Shown here in pieces: positions 26,101-52,757 of a stretch of 64,000 nt of DNA. Position numbers and translations under genes: made by a program. The notes under the pieces are model-generated. The model worked only from the letters and a program-made list of their open reading frames with translations, made no database searches and was not told where the DNA came from. Position 1 is the stretch's first letter. Every line of letters starts with the position of its first letter. Source of the stretch: Heliopora coerulea (Eukaryota; Cnidaria; Anthozoa; Scleralcyonacea; Helioporidae). The stretch is taken from the NCBI GenBank assembly GCA_030142905.1, contig JASJOG010000083.1, positions 62,001 through 126,000 of the forward strand, given 5' to 3'.

Positions 26101-26560
26101 CTACCATCACAACCCGTTCAAGGAAATGCCGCGCTGGTTTCGACACCTGATTTTCTGTATACTCGCTCCAGTCTTCCGAATGAAGTTTCCCAAGCGAACT
26201 CAGAAGATCCAAGAACGACGGAGACCCAGTGCCTCGCGGATCGTTCAGCACAATAAGCATGTGTACACCTCCCTGCCCAACGGAAAGTTTAACCAGTGGA
26301 ATGGTAACGTGCACCTTTCATCCCCAGGGGGCTCCCGCACCAGTCTAGATAAAATACCGTTGGAACTGAGGGATGAAAAACTAGATACCATCTCTCACCA
26401 GATGGATATTCTTCTGGATTACTTCGATAACGAGCAGAATGTGGACGTGAAACGGGACGAATGGCATTTCGCTTCCATCGTGCTCGATCAAGTATTTTTT
26501 TGGCTTTTTACAGCCACAATTATCTTGTCTGTCATCTCTTTCTACACTATGATTCCGTAA
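20157..26560 (+). CDS. nicotinic acetylcholine receptor-like subunit B (alpha-type), 5 exons
   Basis: Cys-loop receptor subunit, predicted plasma-membrane cation channel. Exons: 20157-20232 (signal peptide MLKAMTFPPQFVITV...), 23376-23623, 24075-24119 (45 bases, SKVWLRQ), 25131-25240 (110 bases, WKPDVVLYN) and 25492-26560; GT/AG throughout and 515 residues in frame. After the signal peptide there is an extra hydrophilic segment of about 43 residues (26-68) before the usual N-terminal helix (EHRLLKDLMRNYDPNVRP). The Cys-loop spans C194-C208, loop B is GSWAY (W215), loop C is YTCCPEPY (C258-C259, both aromatic positions kept), and M2 is preceded by SGER. M4 ends in SFYTMIP. Two further cysteines, C138 (DYCG) and C186 (WYCP), are absent at those places in A and C. 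Intron 3 holds a 660-bp ATC/ATT repeat. Confidence 0.94.
24170..24831. repeat. ATC/ATT trinucleotide repeat in intron 3 of gene B
   Basis: About 660 bases of ATC, ATT and ACC triplets with a loose higher-order unit of roughly 120-180 bases (TTATGATTATCACCATCTTC, then ATAGTCATAATC). It begins only about 50 bases after the donor of the 45-base exon. The long Ile/Thr and Asp/Asn frames across it are repeat artefacts. Confidence 0.95.
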
Positions 26561-29500
26561 TGAGCACCGTTATGTAAACCGAACGCTGACGAAATTCTTC
26601 CATCCAACGTTGACGTCAATTTCATACGTCATTGGTGCGACGTCATCCGTAATGACGTAAGAAAGTTGTGTAACGATTAGAAAAAGCTGAGATAATTTTA
26701 AAAAACTGGATTGAAAAGTAAATGGCGTGCTACAGAATGTAGTTTAAAGTAATCCGAGACGATACTTTTTCGCAAGATAAGCCTCAAAATAGCAGAGTGA
26801 AGTTCAAGGGAGTTAATTTCTTGTGAATGTGGCGGGTTTATGTCAGTTTTGAATCACTGCCATATCAAATATGTAACTACAGCTCGGTACCATAATCCTT
26901 GGCGATTTTTATCTAGGCTGCACCTTAAACGTATCCCAAAAACATTTCACGCAAACATTACTTACATTACAGTTTATTTTCACCAATTATATTACAAAGA
27001 AATATTGACATTGCTCGATACAAATATCATATAGAGTCACAACTGGCTTCAATTTTTTTTTTTCAACCATACAAGCACTTTACTTAAATACAATTTTAAA
27101 GTTTTATCTCATGTAAAGTCACCAAATGAGGATATCACCTGATAGAACATACTCACTGTAGCAACTACTTCAAATATTATTTTATCCTCATAAATTAGGT
27201 TGTATGGTCGCGCTAGCGTGCGTGGTACCCATTCTTCGTCGTCCTTAAATGTTTACCTCGTTAAATGCTTTATATTCTGTTTAGCTTGTTGACATTACAG
27301 ATCACGTTTTAACGCTTAATACAGCAATAAATTAAACTATTCTTCGCAAACTATTTGTTAAGCTTCATTCAGCCTTTAACCGGCTACTTCCAAATTACCT
27401 TTTAGGTCTTCTTCTAAAACGAGGCTCGAAGCTGAACTTTCCTTATACAAATGCGTTTATTTGGATTCGACTTGACTCCTCCCTTCTGCTCGTACAGGAC
27501 TTGTTACTGTTTTTGCTCTAATCAGGGCACAGTATGAAAAGAACGCCCCTCTCTAACGACCGTTCACTTCACCCCCCCCCCCCAGCACCCACATAAACAC
27601 GCCTTTGTAATAAGCGCTTCTCTCCAGTCAGCGTTCCTCTCCAATGAATGCCAGCCTTGTCTACTTGAGAACTAAAGCAATACAGTAATATACGAATAAC
27701 GTTCACATCCTCTTTTGAACAGCATGGGCTAGGAGATGCGGTCCTCCACTTTATCTAATTCAAAATGAGCATCCCCTTTAATGAGCGCTAGCTAATCCAG
27801 AGAATGGGAACAATTAATAAGCGCCCCAGGCACTAATCAGAATAAATACTATATTGTACTTTGGCTGACCCTGAACAATTTTGATCGCCAAAAGAAAACC
27901 CCGGACTGGAGTTAATATGTCTTAAATAGAGATTCTCTCCTGAGGGAGATAACTGCTTGACTTCGTCGTCAATTTTTTTTTTGTAAATTTCAATTCTTGT
28001 GGCGTAAATGAAGCTTTTTTCTTGCCGTGGGCGAAAAGGTGATTTCTGGCCCCAAGAAAAACACCTGTTTTCTATGAAGGTACAAGACGATCAACTAGGA
28101 AAGTACTTGTCATGTAACTTGCTTTAACAAGGAAATTTATGATCTGCCTTATCTCGAGACCATTTAAAATTTGAAAAGGACAAAGCGCCATTGACTGTAA
28201 AGATGTGATTACATGATTTCTGACAGTTGCAACGTGCGGCTAATTTTAGATAAGGTATAAAAATGTTACCCGCTAAGATTGTCCACGCACAGTTGTTGAG
28301 CGTGCTGACTTTGTTAATTTGCAATGAAATAAACATTTCATGTCAGATATCAGTTGCGATGTTTATCTGTGATGAATGTTTCCCGACAAACGACAACGAA
28401 ATAAAAATTAAACTGAAGTGGCAAGGGCAGTTCAAATATTGGCATTGCAAGCTGGTCTTATTTATTTTCAACAACTGGAAAGGATCCACTTGCTTTTGTT
28501 CGCAGATATAATGGCAATAACAAAACGAAATGATAGTGTATCTGTTCCAAGTAAAAATTAGATTTGGTCCTTAATGAATCGGTTAAGCACCACCAGGGTA
28601 CACGTCGAGATAAAGTTAGAATGTATTGCCGACGCCAAAATGTTTAACGACAGGACACCTACTGGAATAATCCCAATTGAAGCGTTGTATGACAGCCATC
28701 TTGGAGTTCTTTCAGCCAACGTATCTTGTTATCTGATATTGTACGAGATCTCTAACGTGGCGACCTTAGCTTTGTCTCAAAGCATTGGTAGTAACTGGAA
28801 TTCCCAGTTGGAGTCAGTCGTTACTTCAATTTGCGGTAACTCGCATTGAGGCCGTAGGCAAACGAATTGGTGGCTCAAAAAAAGGCTCGTTTTAACTTGC
28901 ACCGATTTTTATTCTGTTGTGGCCAAGGCCTTCGGGTCACACAAATCTTCGGCATCCCCCAATTTAGGTGAGTGAAGCCACCCAGGGACATCCAAACCGG
29001 CTGACCGTACTGTAAAGAGGTCGATTTCTGGTTCGTGTTTCTGCCAGAAATTCTCACTCTGCCTGGAAAACTATTGGGGCCCAAAAGCCATGTCTAACCT
29101 TCTCAGAGGTGTTCTTGAAGTTATATACTATCTAAAAGATAGAAAAAAAGCTTCTCGACGTTTCGAGCGAAGGCCCTTCGTCCGGAGATTAATGCTACTA
29201 ATCTCCGGAAGAAGGACCTTCGCTCGAAACGTCGAGAAGCTTTTTTTTCTATCTTTTAGATAGTATATAACCTCAAGAACGCCGCTGTTTTATCGAAGCT
29301 ATCTACACTGGACCCCGCGCCTCTAACCTTCTCACCTCTTCATCAAAACCGTTAAAGTCTTACTAAATCTGTGGAGAGGCAGGTTTAAAAGAATTTGTAT
29401 CGAGAGACGATTTCTCGACGACAAATGTTTCTCATATGACAGAAACAATCTATTTATTTGTTTTTAATTTTGATTTCTGGTTTTCCCAATCGCGAGTATT

Positions 29501-30068
29501 TTGTTCAGAACCAGTTTTAAAGCCACAAGAATACGGAACAAGTATATCCAAGACAGCAGAATGGAAATAACTTATTAAGATACGTAAGTGCCATAACCAA
29601 GCAATAAACGAAGCGCTGAAGAAAGATTAAGAATTAACAATAGCGAAGATAAGGCGCCAGAAAAATTGTGCTTTTTTTAAACGCTGTGACAGTTTTGATA
29701 CCTCTTTCAAGCACACATAACCAACTTGCGATTTTAATTGTTAAAAGTTCAAGCTCAAAGCCTCTTTTACGTGTTTGTTTGTTTGTTTACAATCATCCTT
29801 CTTTTTCAACGCTGTGCGAGTTACACTGAGGCAAGCATTCGCATTATAGAACGGAGATGACGACATCAATACCCCCAGATAAGGTCCCAGCATATACGAC
29901 AGATTAATCATAATTAATGACGGAGAAGCACTCATTACATTAATATAAGGATCTCATCGCACTACACGTAACACAGCGCATGTTACAAGGTCATCGAAAA
30001 AGAACTCGAAGGGAGTTCCACTGTACAGGGTTTTTCTAATCTCGAAGACATTCAAATACTGTGAGGTC
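26561..30068. other. intergenic between nAChR genes B and C
   Basis: No gene was seen. It contains the 3' untranslated region of gene B (a possible AATAAA at 27326-27331, rather distal), a poly-C run near 27572-27583, and a long hairpin at 29110-29281. Short open frames (for example 28263-28511 and 28574-28849) have no recognisable motif. Confidence 0.5.
29110..29281. repeat. long hairpin with CTCGAAACGTCGAG core
   Basis: The arms are about 78 bp (GTTCTTGAAGTTATATACTA inward) and nearly perfect. The minus strand of the left half and the plus strand of the right half both read GAAGG.CCTTCGCTCGAAACG then TCGAGAAGC. The loop is AATGCTACTAAT flanked by CTCCGG. A relaxed hammerhead-like core is discussed in findings. 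Confidence 0.85.
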
Positions 30069-33000
30069 ATGGCAAAAGTATTTCTCGGCATTCATCGTGG
30101 GTCTTTCTGTTGGATTATTGTACTTTTCCTTCTCGTCGTTCAAGGTATGCATTTGATTTGATTATAGGTTCGCATCTGGTACTTTATTGTCCGCGAAAGT
30201 AGAAAAACCAATATTTTTTATGAATAAAGTGCAAGTAAAGACGTCAATATAGGGATAGCCAACGAGCATAATTCATACACCATGTTGCCTTATCTCTAGC
30301 TTTCTGTAAATTGAAAAGTTCGCAGCGCAATTCTGTTTATTGTTACACCTTATTCGACTTGCTCTCGTTGGTTCGAGAGGCATCAAGCACACTGTATGCT
30401 TGATTTGTTCCCATTTTGTTATATTTCACTCGCTCTGTTCTCTAAACAAACAGAAATTGATTGCACGAAGAACTCATTAAAAGGTTTCGTCTTCATTCTT
30501 TTTTCCTCACAAGTGTTTTATGCACTATAAATGGAAGATTTAAATTTGAGCCAGCTCCCTCACAGCTTTGGAGTCACTCATCAGCATAACACTATTTTAC
30601 AATGTTTTTGTTAAAATTTCCTCTATTTTCTGAATATTGCTAAGCAAACATGCGCGACATATGGTCACATGGAATTAATTAATAAAAGCTGTTGGTGTAA
30701 AGATTACGGTTAAATGTCTGTTAAAAAAAATGAAAAACCTTTAGAAAATCGGAGCAACGCATTTCCGAATCATAAAACGTGACGGAAATTGAAGCATTTA
30801 TAAATAAAAAGATCTGGGCTGTGTCCAACGATGAGTTTTAGACGGCTGTACCGCTAATCTGAGAAAGTCGTTCCTAGAGGCTCAAGAGAGTTATTCAGTA
30901 ATTTAGCAATCAACAAACTCCAAACTAAAAACATGTGAACGAGTGTGGAATCATCAGTGCTTATCTGTGCGACCTAGCAGAAATGGATATTGTAGCAAAA
31001 AGTACCGTAAGAGATTAATATATATTCGTTTTAATAACAGTGCCGCATTAAGAAAAAGCTTGAAGCTATGACATTCGTCCTTGGAATAAAGATCGATCGG
31101 CTAATTGAAAGCAGAAAGTCTACCTCCCTCTGCCGCTTCCGTAGTAGTCACCTTCCAAAACCAGACTCTGAAGAGATATGTTGATCAATTTACAATCGTT
31201 ACGATGGCCCCACACAGGCAGTCTATATATCGTCAACAACCACAAAAATCTTTCTCAACACGATTTACTTCAGCTAGCATTGGATTCTTAATTTTCCTTA
31301 GAAATGCTGCAGAACAAATGAACAAGGACGGATCCACTACGTCTTTTACAATAAAACACTTTTACATCAGTCTTAGGATTAACCGTTTGACTAAGGCCAT
31401 CCTAAAAAGAACTATCTCGTTATTCCTGCTAGTAAGTGTAGAGTTGAGTTAATAATTAGCTTGTCTAAGATTATTTGGACGGTGAAAAAAAAGAGAGAAG
31501 AGACACTACATATATGTAAGGTTGTGTAAAGAGAGCAGTATAAAAGGTGATTCATATTTAGGATTACAAAAAGAGATTGGGACATAGTAAAAACGAGCCA
31601 GGAGTTTATCATATTTTATACAGATAAGAATAAGAGCCTTATGAACGACAACGTGAAAAGCTACGTTAAATTAAGCATAGTTTTTGATCTAGGGTTATTC
31701 ACTCATTCATTTATTTATTTCTTAATTTAGTTATTTATTGGTTACTTATTCGATTTATTTATTGCTTATTGATTTATGAACTTATAGATTTAATTATGTT
31801 TATTTATTTATTCATTATTATTATTATTATTATTATCATCATAATGATGACCAAAATGGGGATTTCTATCTCAAACTGACAGAGCTAGGAGTTTAAGAAA
31901 AACAACGTAAAAAGCAACCTTAAATTAAGTGTAGTCTATCATCAAGGATTATTTACTTATTTAATTTATCTTTGTTTGTTAATTCATATTTTTCAAGTCT
32001 CTCTCTTTCCATCACAGTCTCCCTCCAATCCTTCCTTACTCCCTTTTTTCCCTCCCATCCTTCCTTACTCCCTTTTTTTCTTCCTTTCCCTTTTCCTTTC
32101 TTTAAAAATTTGCCTGAGGCGGGTACAAAGAAGACAGCAGGAAACGAAGTCTCTCCTGTCCATGAAAATCTCAATCATGTGTGGTTTTGAAACTAAAGCC
32201 ATTTTATTAAAAGCCCTCTTGGTTCAAACTAACATAAACCGCTACCGCCATAATGAAATCGCGCAAGTCGCAAACGCACTTTAAATATATTTTAAGGAAC
32301 AAAAGAAAGACTAAATGAGACTCAGGATGAAAGCTCTTCGAAAATTTGTACTCCTGAGAACTGCTACCCAAAAGAACATGATGATCATAAACGTAAGAAA
32401 AGACGTGCCTTAGATATGGAAAAGGACGAATGCAAGGAAGAAGACATGGAACATTGTCTGATCCACACGCTTTTGAAAGGATATAATAAGAACGTACGAC
32501 CAGTAAAGAAAAAGTCAGAAGCAATTCAAGTGGCTTTTGACATAGCATACAGTCAACTGGTTGACTTGGTAAGTAAAGGAACCATACTAGGGAAAAATTT
32601 GGACGAAGAAGGTGGGATTACGAGCTCCATTGATAGAAGGTTTCCAAGTCATGCTATTTGCAGTGCTTCCAATCTGCTAGGTATTTTTCTATTACTACAT
32701 GGTACATGCGAATAAAATATTTTCTATTCCATTCATGAAATAACTCCGAGGAGTTTTCTCTTATTTACCAGTCACTGAACTGACGAAACAGCCGATATAA
32801 TGTCGGCTCAAAACAGCAATATTCTGGTCCTTATCAGAAACGATTAATATGTTTGATTTTTAGGATGGTAGGAAGCAAATCCTCACCAGCAAAATTTGGG
32901 TAAGACAGGTAGGTAAGCTTCTTGGTTTCCTCTTCCTACATGTCACTCAAACACAGCTTGAAAAAACAAAAAAAATCACTCAATTTCCGCGCCTGGGTAT

Positions 33001-35476
33001 TGTGATCTGAAAACGAGAAATGTCGCATGATAGCCCATGTTTTTTGTCTCTGATTTAAAATTATAAGAACGAGCAACAAAAACTTCAAAAATTTCCGTAA
33101 CCAATTTTAACGTGCTTGGGTATTCCTATACGAACATGGGAATTATCCAATCAGAACTCAAGGAGGGTAAATCTTGTTTTATAATCGTTCTTCCACGAAC
33201 CGCTGGCTCTAGACAATCTGGAAGGAATAGGAAGGCTGTAGCCCTCGAATAATATCCGAGCGTTTGATCGACCATACGTAATTAAATACGGTAGCCAATT
33301 TAAATGTATACTCACAGATTATAACCGTGGCTTCTAAGAGACTACTGCCGTAGGCGTTTGCTTCAAACCCCTTCCCAACCCAAAATACGGCCCGCAATCC
33401 TCGTCTTAATTTATCAAAGAGAAAGTCATGTTTCTCTGTGTTTTATAGTTCTGGAAAAACGAATTTCTTACGTGGAACAAAACGAAGTACTCAGGAATCG
33501 GCACGCTCCAGGTTAATCCTAAACTGATATGGAAACCGGACATCGTTCTGTATAACAGGTTTGTTGTGTAAAGTAACTACAGTTTAATGGTTGGAAGGCA
33601 GCGACGACTTTGTTCAATTAGGGCAGTTAGCAGACAATTAGCTCTATTAGAATTCTTTGTCAAACAAATTCTTATCCTCACCCAGAAGCAGAAACGAAGT
33701 TGACAAAATTTTCTAAGTAAGGGAAGACTCTTGAACATTTGCGGTAGCGATAGTTACATGACGTCATCGTAAACAGTTCCAACTAGGTTCTTGGAATACT
33801 TTGTCCTTATAGATGCGTCTTATGATGTTTACACATTTCAGGCGGGTCAGAGGAGTATGAGGACACGTGAAAAGAGAGAAACAGAGACGGACAAAGGCAG
33901 GGAAAGATTGACGGATTAATAAACGGACGGACAGACACCTACAGATAGGCAAACAGACAAACAAACAGAAAATAGACAGGCGGCCTGGCTGCATGACAGA
34001 CAAATGGGCGGACAGGTGGACATGCGAACAGATGGTCAAACATACATAAGGGTGGCCGGACTGATCAACGTTTGGATGCATGGACCCACAAACACAAGTA
34101 GGGACAGACGTAGACCGAGCAACCCACTGACACCCGGACAGACAGACAGACCGACTGAAGAGACCAATAGACAGACCAAGAGGCCAGACAACGGACGGCG
34201 AGGATGGCTAATGGTAGCACGTACGGACAGGCACACGAAGGGACACATGGAAGGACACGCAGACGGGCACATGGACCAGGGGCCAGGCAGAAAAAAATAA
34301 GCTAACAGACGGTTCAATGGTCATATACTCACTCCTCAGGTGAGCAGTATTGTCTGCTTCCCTTAATTTAGCATTGGTTTAAGTTCAAGTGGCGAAATGT
34401 ACAAGTTCGATACGATGATAAACGTGCATAGCGATGGGACCAACGAGTGGTTCGCCCCGACAGAGATTAAGAGTATTTGCCCCATCGAAATCACGTACTT
34501 CCCTTTTGACTACCAAAAGTGTTACTTGAAGTTTGGTTCGTGGACGTATTCACGAAGCTTCCTTAACTTCACCATAAAGAGGTCAGGCTCAGCGGATTTA
34601 TCCATGTACCACATCAACGGAGAGTGGGAACTACTTGGAGTCCCAGCAGAGCGCCATGTTGTCAAATACAGCTGTTGCGAAGATCCGTTCGTAGACGTCA
34701 CGTATAAACTTATTCTGAAGCGTAAAGTGTTGTTCTACTTAAACAACTTAGTGATCCCAAACTTAATCTTGGCTGGACTAGTCATCTGTTCCTTCTACGT
34801 TCCGCCGGAATCAGGGGAGAGAATATCGTTCAACATAACCATCTTACTTGGATTAACTGTATTTCTGCTGCTGTTCAATGAGCGAATTCCACCTTCGTCT
34901 GAAGTAGTTCCGCTCATCGGTAGCTATTACTTTACGCTGTTCTACCAAGTGGCAGTTTCCGTGATTTTAACGAGCGTGACGTCCCGGTGCTATCATCACA
35001 ATCCGTTCCGAGAAATGCCGCGCTGGCTTCGCGTTCTCATATTTCGCGTGCTCGCTCCACTTTTCCGGATGCAAAACAGGTACGCGGCGCAAAAGCAGAA
35101 CGTGACAACAACATGGCAGCCGCACGACGTCAAGTGCAAGAAACATCAACAGCCACTGCTGTACAAGTCAACTAATGGAAGCTTTAAAATCACAGATGAT
35201 CTGGTTACCGAGTCGACGCCAAACCATGGAAACAGCAACAGCCATAACGTCATTCTCGAAAGTAAAATGGAAGACATATCAAAACAATTGGAAGTATTTG
35301 TGGATCACTTGAAGCGCAACGAAGAATTAGAATCGAAGAGAGACGAGTGGCATTTCGCGTCCATAGTTCTTGACAAGTTGTTTTTCTGGTTCTTCTTGAG
35401 CTCCATTTTTTTAACAACACTTTTATTTTACATGAAGATCGAAAGACAGAGACCAAATCACAATAGTGAATTTTAA
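30069..35476 (+). CDS. nicotinic acetylcholine receptor-like subunit C (alpha-type), 5 exons
   Basis: Cys-loop receptor subunit, predicted plasma-membrane cation channel. Exons: 30069-30144 (signal peptide MAKVFLGIHRGSFCW...), 32297-32568, 32864-32908 (45 bases, SKIWVRQ), 33449-33558 (110 bases, WKPDIVLYN) and 34372-35476; consensus splice sites and 535 residues in frame. Residues 26 to about 75 form an N-terminal extension with three cysteines and a basic cluster KRKKRR (56-61) that looks like a furin-type processing site; no sister gene shows it. The Cys-loop is C204-C218, loop B GSWTY, loop C YSCCEDPF (C269-C270, with Phe where Tyr is usual), and M2 is preceded by SGER. The M3-M4 loop is about 110 residues, and the tail beyond M4 is longer than in B (KIERQRPNHNSEF). 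Acceptors of the last exon in B, C and D all fall before CAT.GGT or CATTAGC, a conserved intron position. Confidence 0.94.
33841..34295. repeat. degenerate GACA/GACG tandem tract in intron 4 of gene C
   Basis: A purine-rich, G-containing tract of imperfect GACAGACA-type units with interspersed CATGGA. It opens long artefactual frames on both strands. Confidence 0.8.
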
Positions 35477-36250
35477 GGAAGGACTGAATGGGAAAGATAT
35501 ATAAGACAATACTTCGAGAGGTAATGTCTCTAAAAGTTTATGGTGATGCTTCTTTACAATCCTATCAATCCACTAGAGGATGAACATCAATATAGTACAT
35601 CATAACATATCACACTAAAGTACAATAAGTGTTATACCTAAATTATCGGCACTACCTGGGATATTGTGTCTTTTTCTCTTGTTTTCCGAGAGATTTCACA
35701 GGCGAAATAGAATCGTATCTCCTGCGTAAAAAAATATGAGAAATAAGTTTTAGAATATATTCGATGTCTGCGATATTTCGTGTGAGATTCTGTTTAAATT
35801 GTCCGGTGCAATTTCCGGATCTTCTTTCGACTTTCTCTTTACAAAAAACAAAAAAAAAACAAAAAACAACAAAAAAACAGGCTCGGCAAAGAGTAAGTCT
35901 ACTGTGGTAGCGAGGTATAGGTTCTAAAGTGGTCACAAGTTCTGTAATATTCTTCATTACGACGGTTTCCTAATAAAACTTGGCCTTAACAATAAAAACG
36001 ATATGCTTACATCAATGGAACAAACTCCCTAGTGTAACTTTCACTTTCTCTTTCCTCGCTGAAATCTTGATTTCCATTGAACCTGTAAGGTTTCGCCACA
36101 TGTTCCTATAAAGTGATAAATAAACAGGTAAGTAAACAAATAAATAAGATTGAATAAGTGAAAAAAAAAATATATATATAACTCAGCTATAACCACAACA
36201 ATTTTTATTTCTATCCTAATAGTTTTTATATCCTTCTTCTTCTTCATTTC
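35477..36250. other. 3' flank of gene C
   Basis: Contains the 3' untranslated region of gene C; no further coding sequence was seen. Gene C and CCDC171 converge here. Confidence 0.5.
35972..35977 (+). terminator. candidate polyadenylation signal AATAAA for gene C
   Basis: AATAAA about 500 bases after the stop of gene C, with a second AATAAA at 35991-35996. Confidence 0.4.
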
Positions 36251-36344
36251 TTCTTTCTGTTTGTTTTTTTTATGTTTATATTTATGTTTTTGTTTGTTGT
36301 TTTTTTCCCCCGTTTTCCTTCCCATCACCACTCTCATCATCATC

Positions 36345-36790
36345 GTCTACTTCTTCTTCTTCTTCTTCTCCTTCTTCTTCTTTTTCTTCTTCTATTTTTC
36401 CTTCTTTTTCTTCTTCTTCTTCTATTTCTCCTTCTTCTTCTTCTATTTCTCCTTCTTCTTCTTCTTTTATTTCCCCTCCTTCTTCTTCTTCTTCTTCTAT
36501 TTCCCCTTCTTCTTCTTCTTTTTCTTCTTCTTCTTCTTCTTCTTCTATTCCTCCTTCTTCTTCTTCTTCTTCTATTCCTCCTTCTTCTTCTTCTTCTTCA
36601 TCTTCCTGTCCTTCTTTTTCTTTACTTCTCCTCATCTTCCTACCCCTTCTTGTTTTCCTTATTCTTCTTTTCTCCTGGAACTTTTCCTTCTCCTTCTCCT
36701 TCTTCTACTTCTCCTTCTTCTACTTCTCCTTCTTCTCCTTCTTCTACTTCGTCTTCTTCTTCCTCTCCTTCCTTTCCTTTTTTTATCATC
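36345..36790. repeat. (TTC)n-rich polypyrimidine tract
   Basis: About 450 bases of TTC/TCC/TTT triplets on the plus strand. Frames of Phe, Leu/Ser or (minus) Glu repeats across it are artefacts. It lies in the convergent 3' space between gene C and CCDC171. Confidence 0.95.
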
Positions 36791-36879
36791 TTCTTTTTTT
36801 CTAGTACTTCTTTTTTACGACTATTTCTTTTCTTATTTACTATGTTTGTCCTGTCAGTTCATTAGTTTGTGTTGATGAC

Positions 36880-37104
36880 TTGGTTAATCGATGGGTTGTT
36901 TTATTGGTTTACTGATGAGTGGTTGGGGGTGGGTGAATTGGTACGTTGGTTAGTGTGTAAAGAGGTGAGTTGGCAGGATAGTGAGTGGGTCGTTGGTGGG
37001 TAAGTAGACTAGTTAGTGAGCGGGAGGGCAGTTCGGTTGGTAGGTAGGTTGGGGGACAAGTTGTTTGGTAGGTCGAAAAGTTGGTTGGTTGGTTGGTTAA
37101 TTAA

Positions 37105-37105
<1 letters not shown>
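36880..37105. repeat. GT-rich GGTTGGTT-type tract
   Basis: Imperfect GTTGGTTG/GTAGGTTG units on the plus strand, ending at the 3' end of CCDC171. Confidence 0.7.
36900..36905 (-). terminator. candidate polyadenylation signal for CCDC171
   Basis: TTTATT on plus, i.e. AATAAA on minus, about 200 bases beyond the read-through stop of the last CCDC171 exon. Confidence 0.35.
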
Positions 37106-52755
<15,650 letters not shown>

Positions 52756-52757
52756 TT

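Noticed and set aside
27572..27583. Poly-C run as a possible regulatory element
   Set aside because: A homopolymer of 12 in intergenic DNA; no further evidence.
33764..34317. Overlapping frames of about 100 codons on both strands
   Set aside because: Caused by the GACA-type tandem tract in intron 4 of gene C.
36261..36875. Frames of Phe, Leu/Ser and Glu repeats
   Set aside because: Translations of a TTC-rich tract in all frames; no non-repeat domain or splice context.
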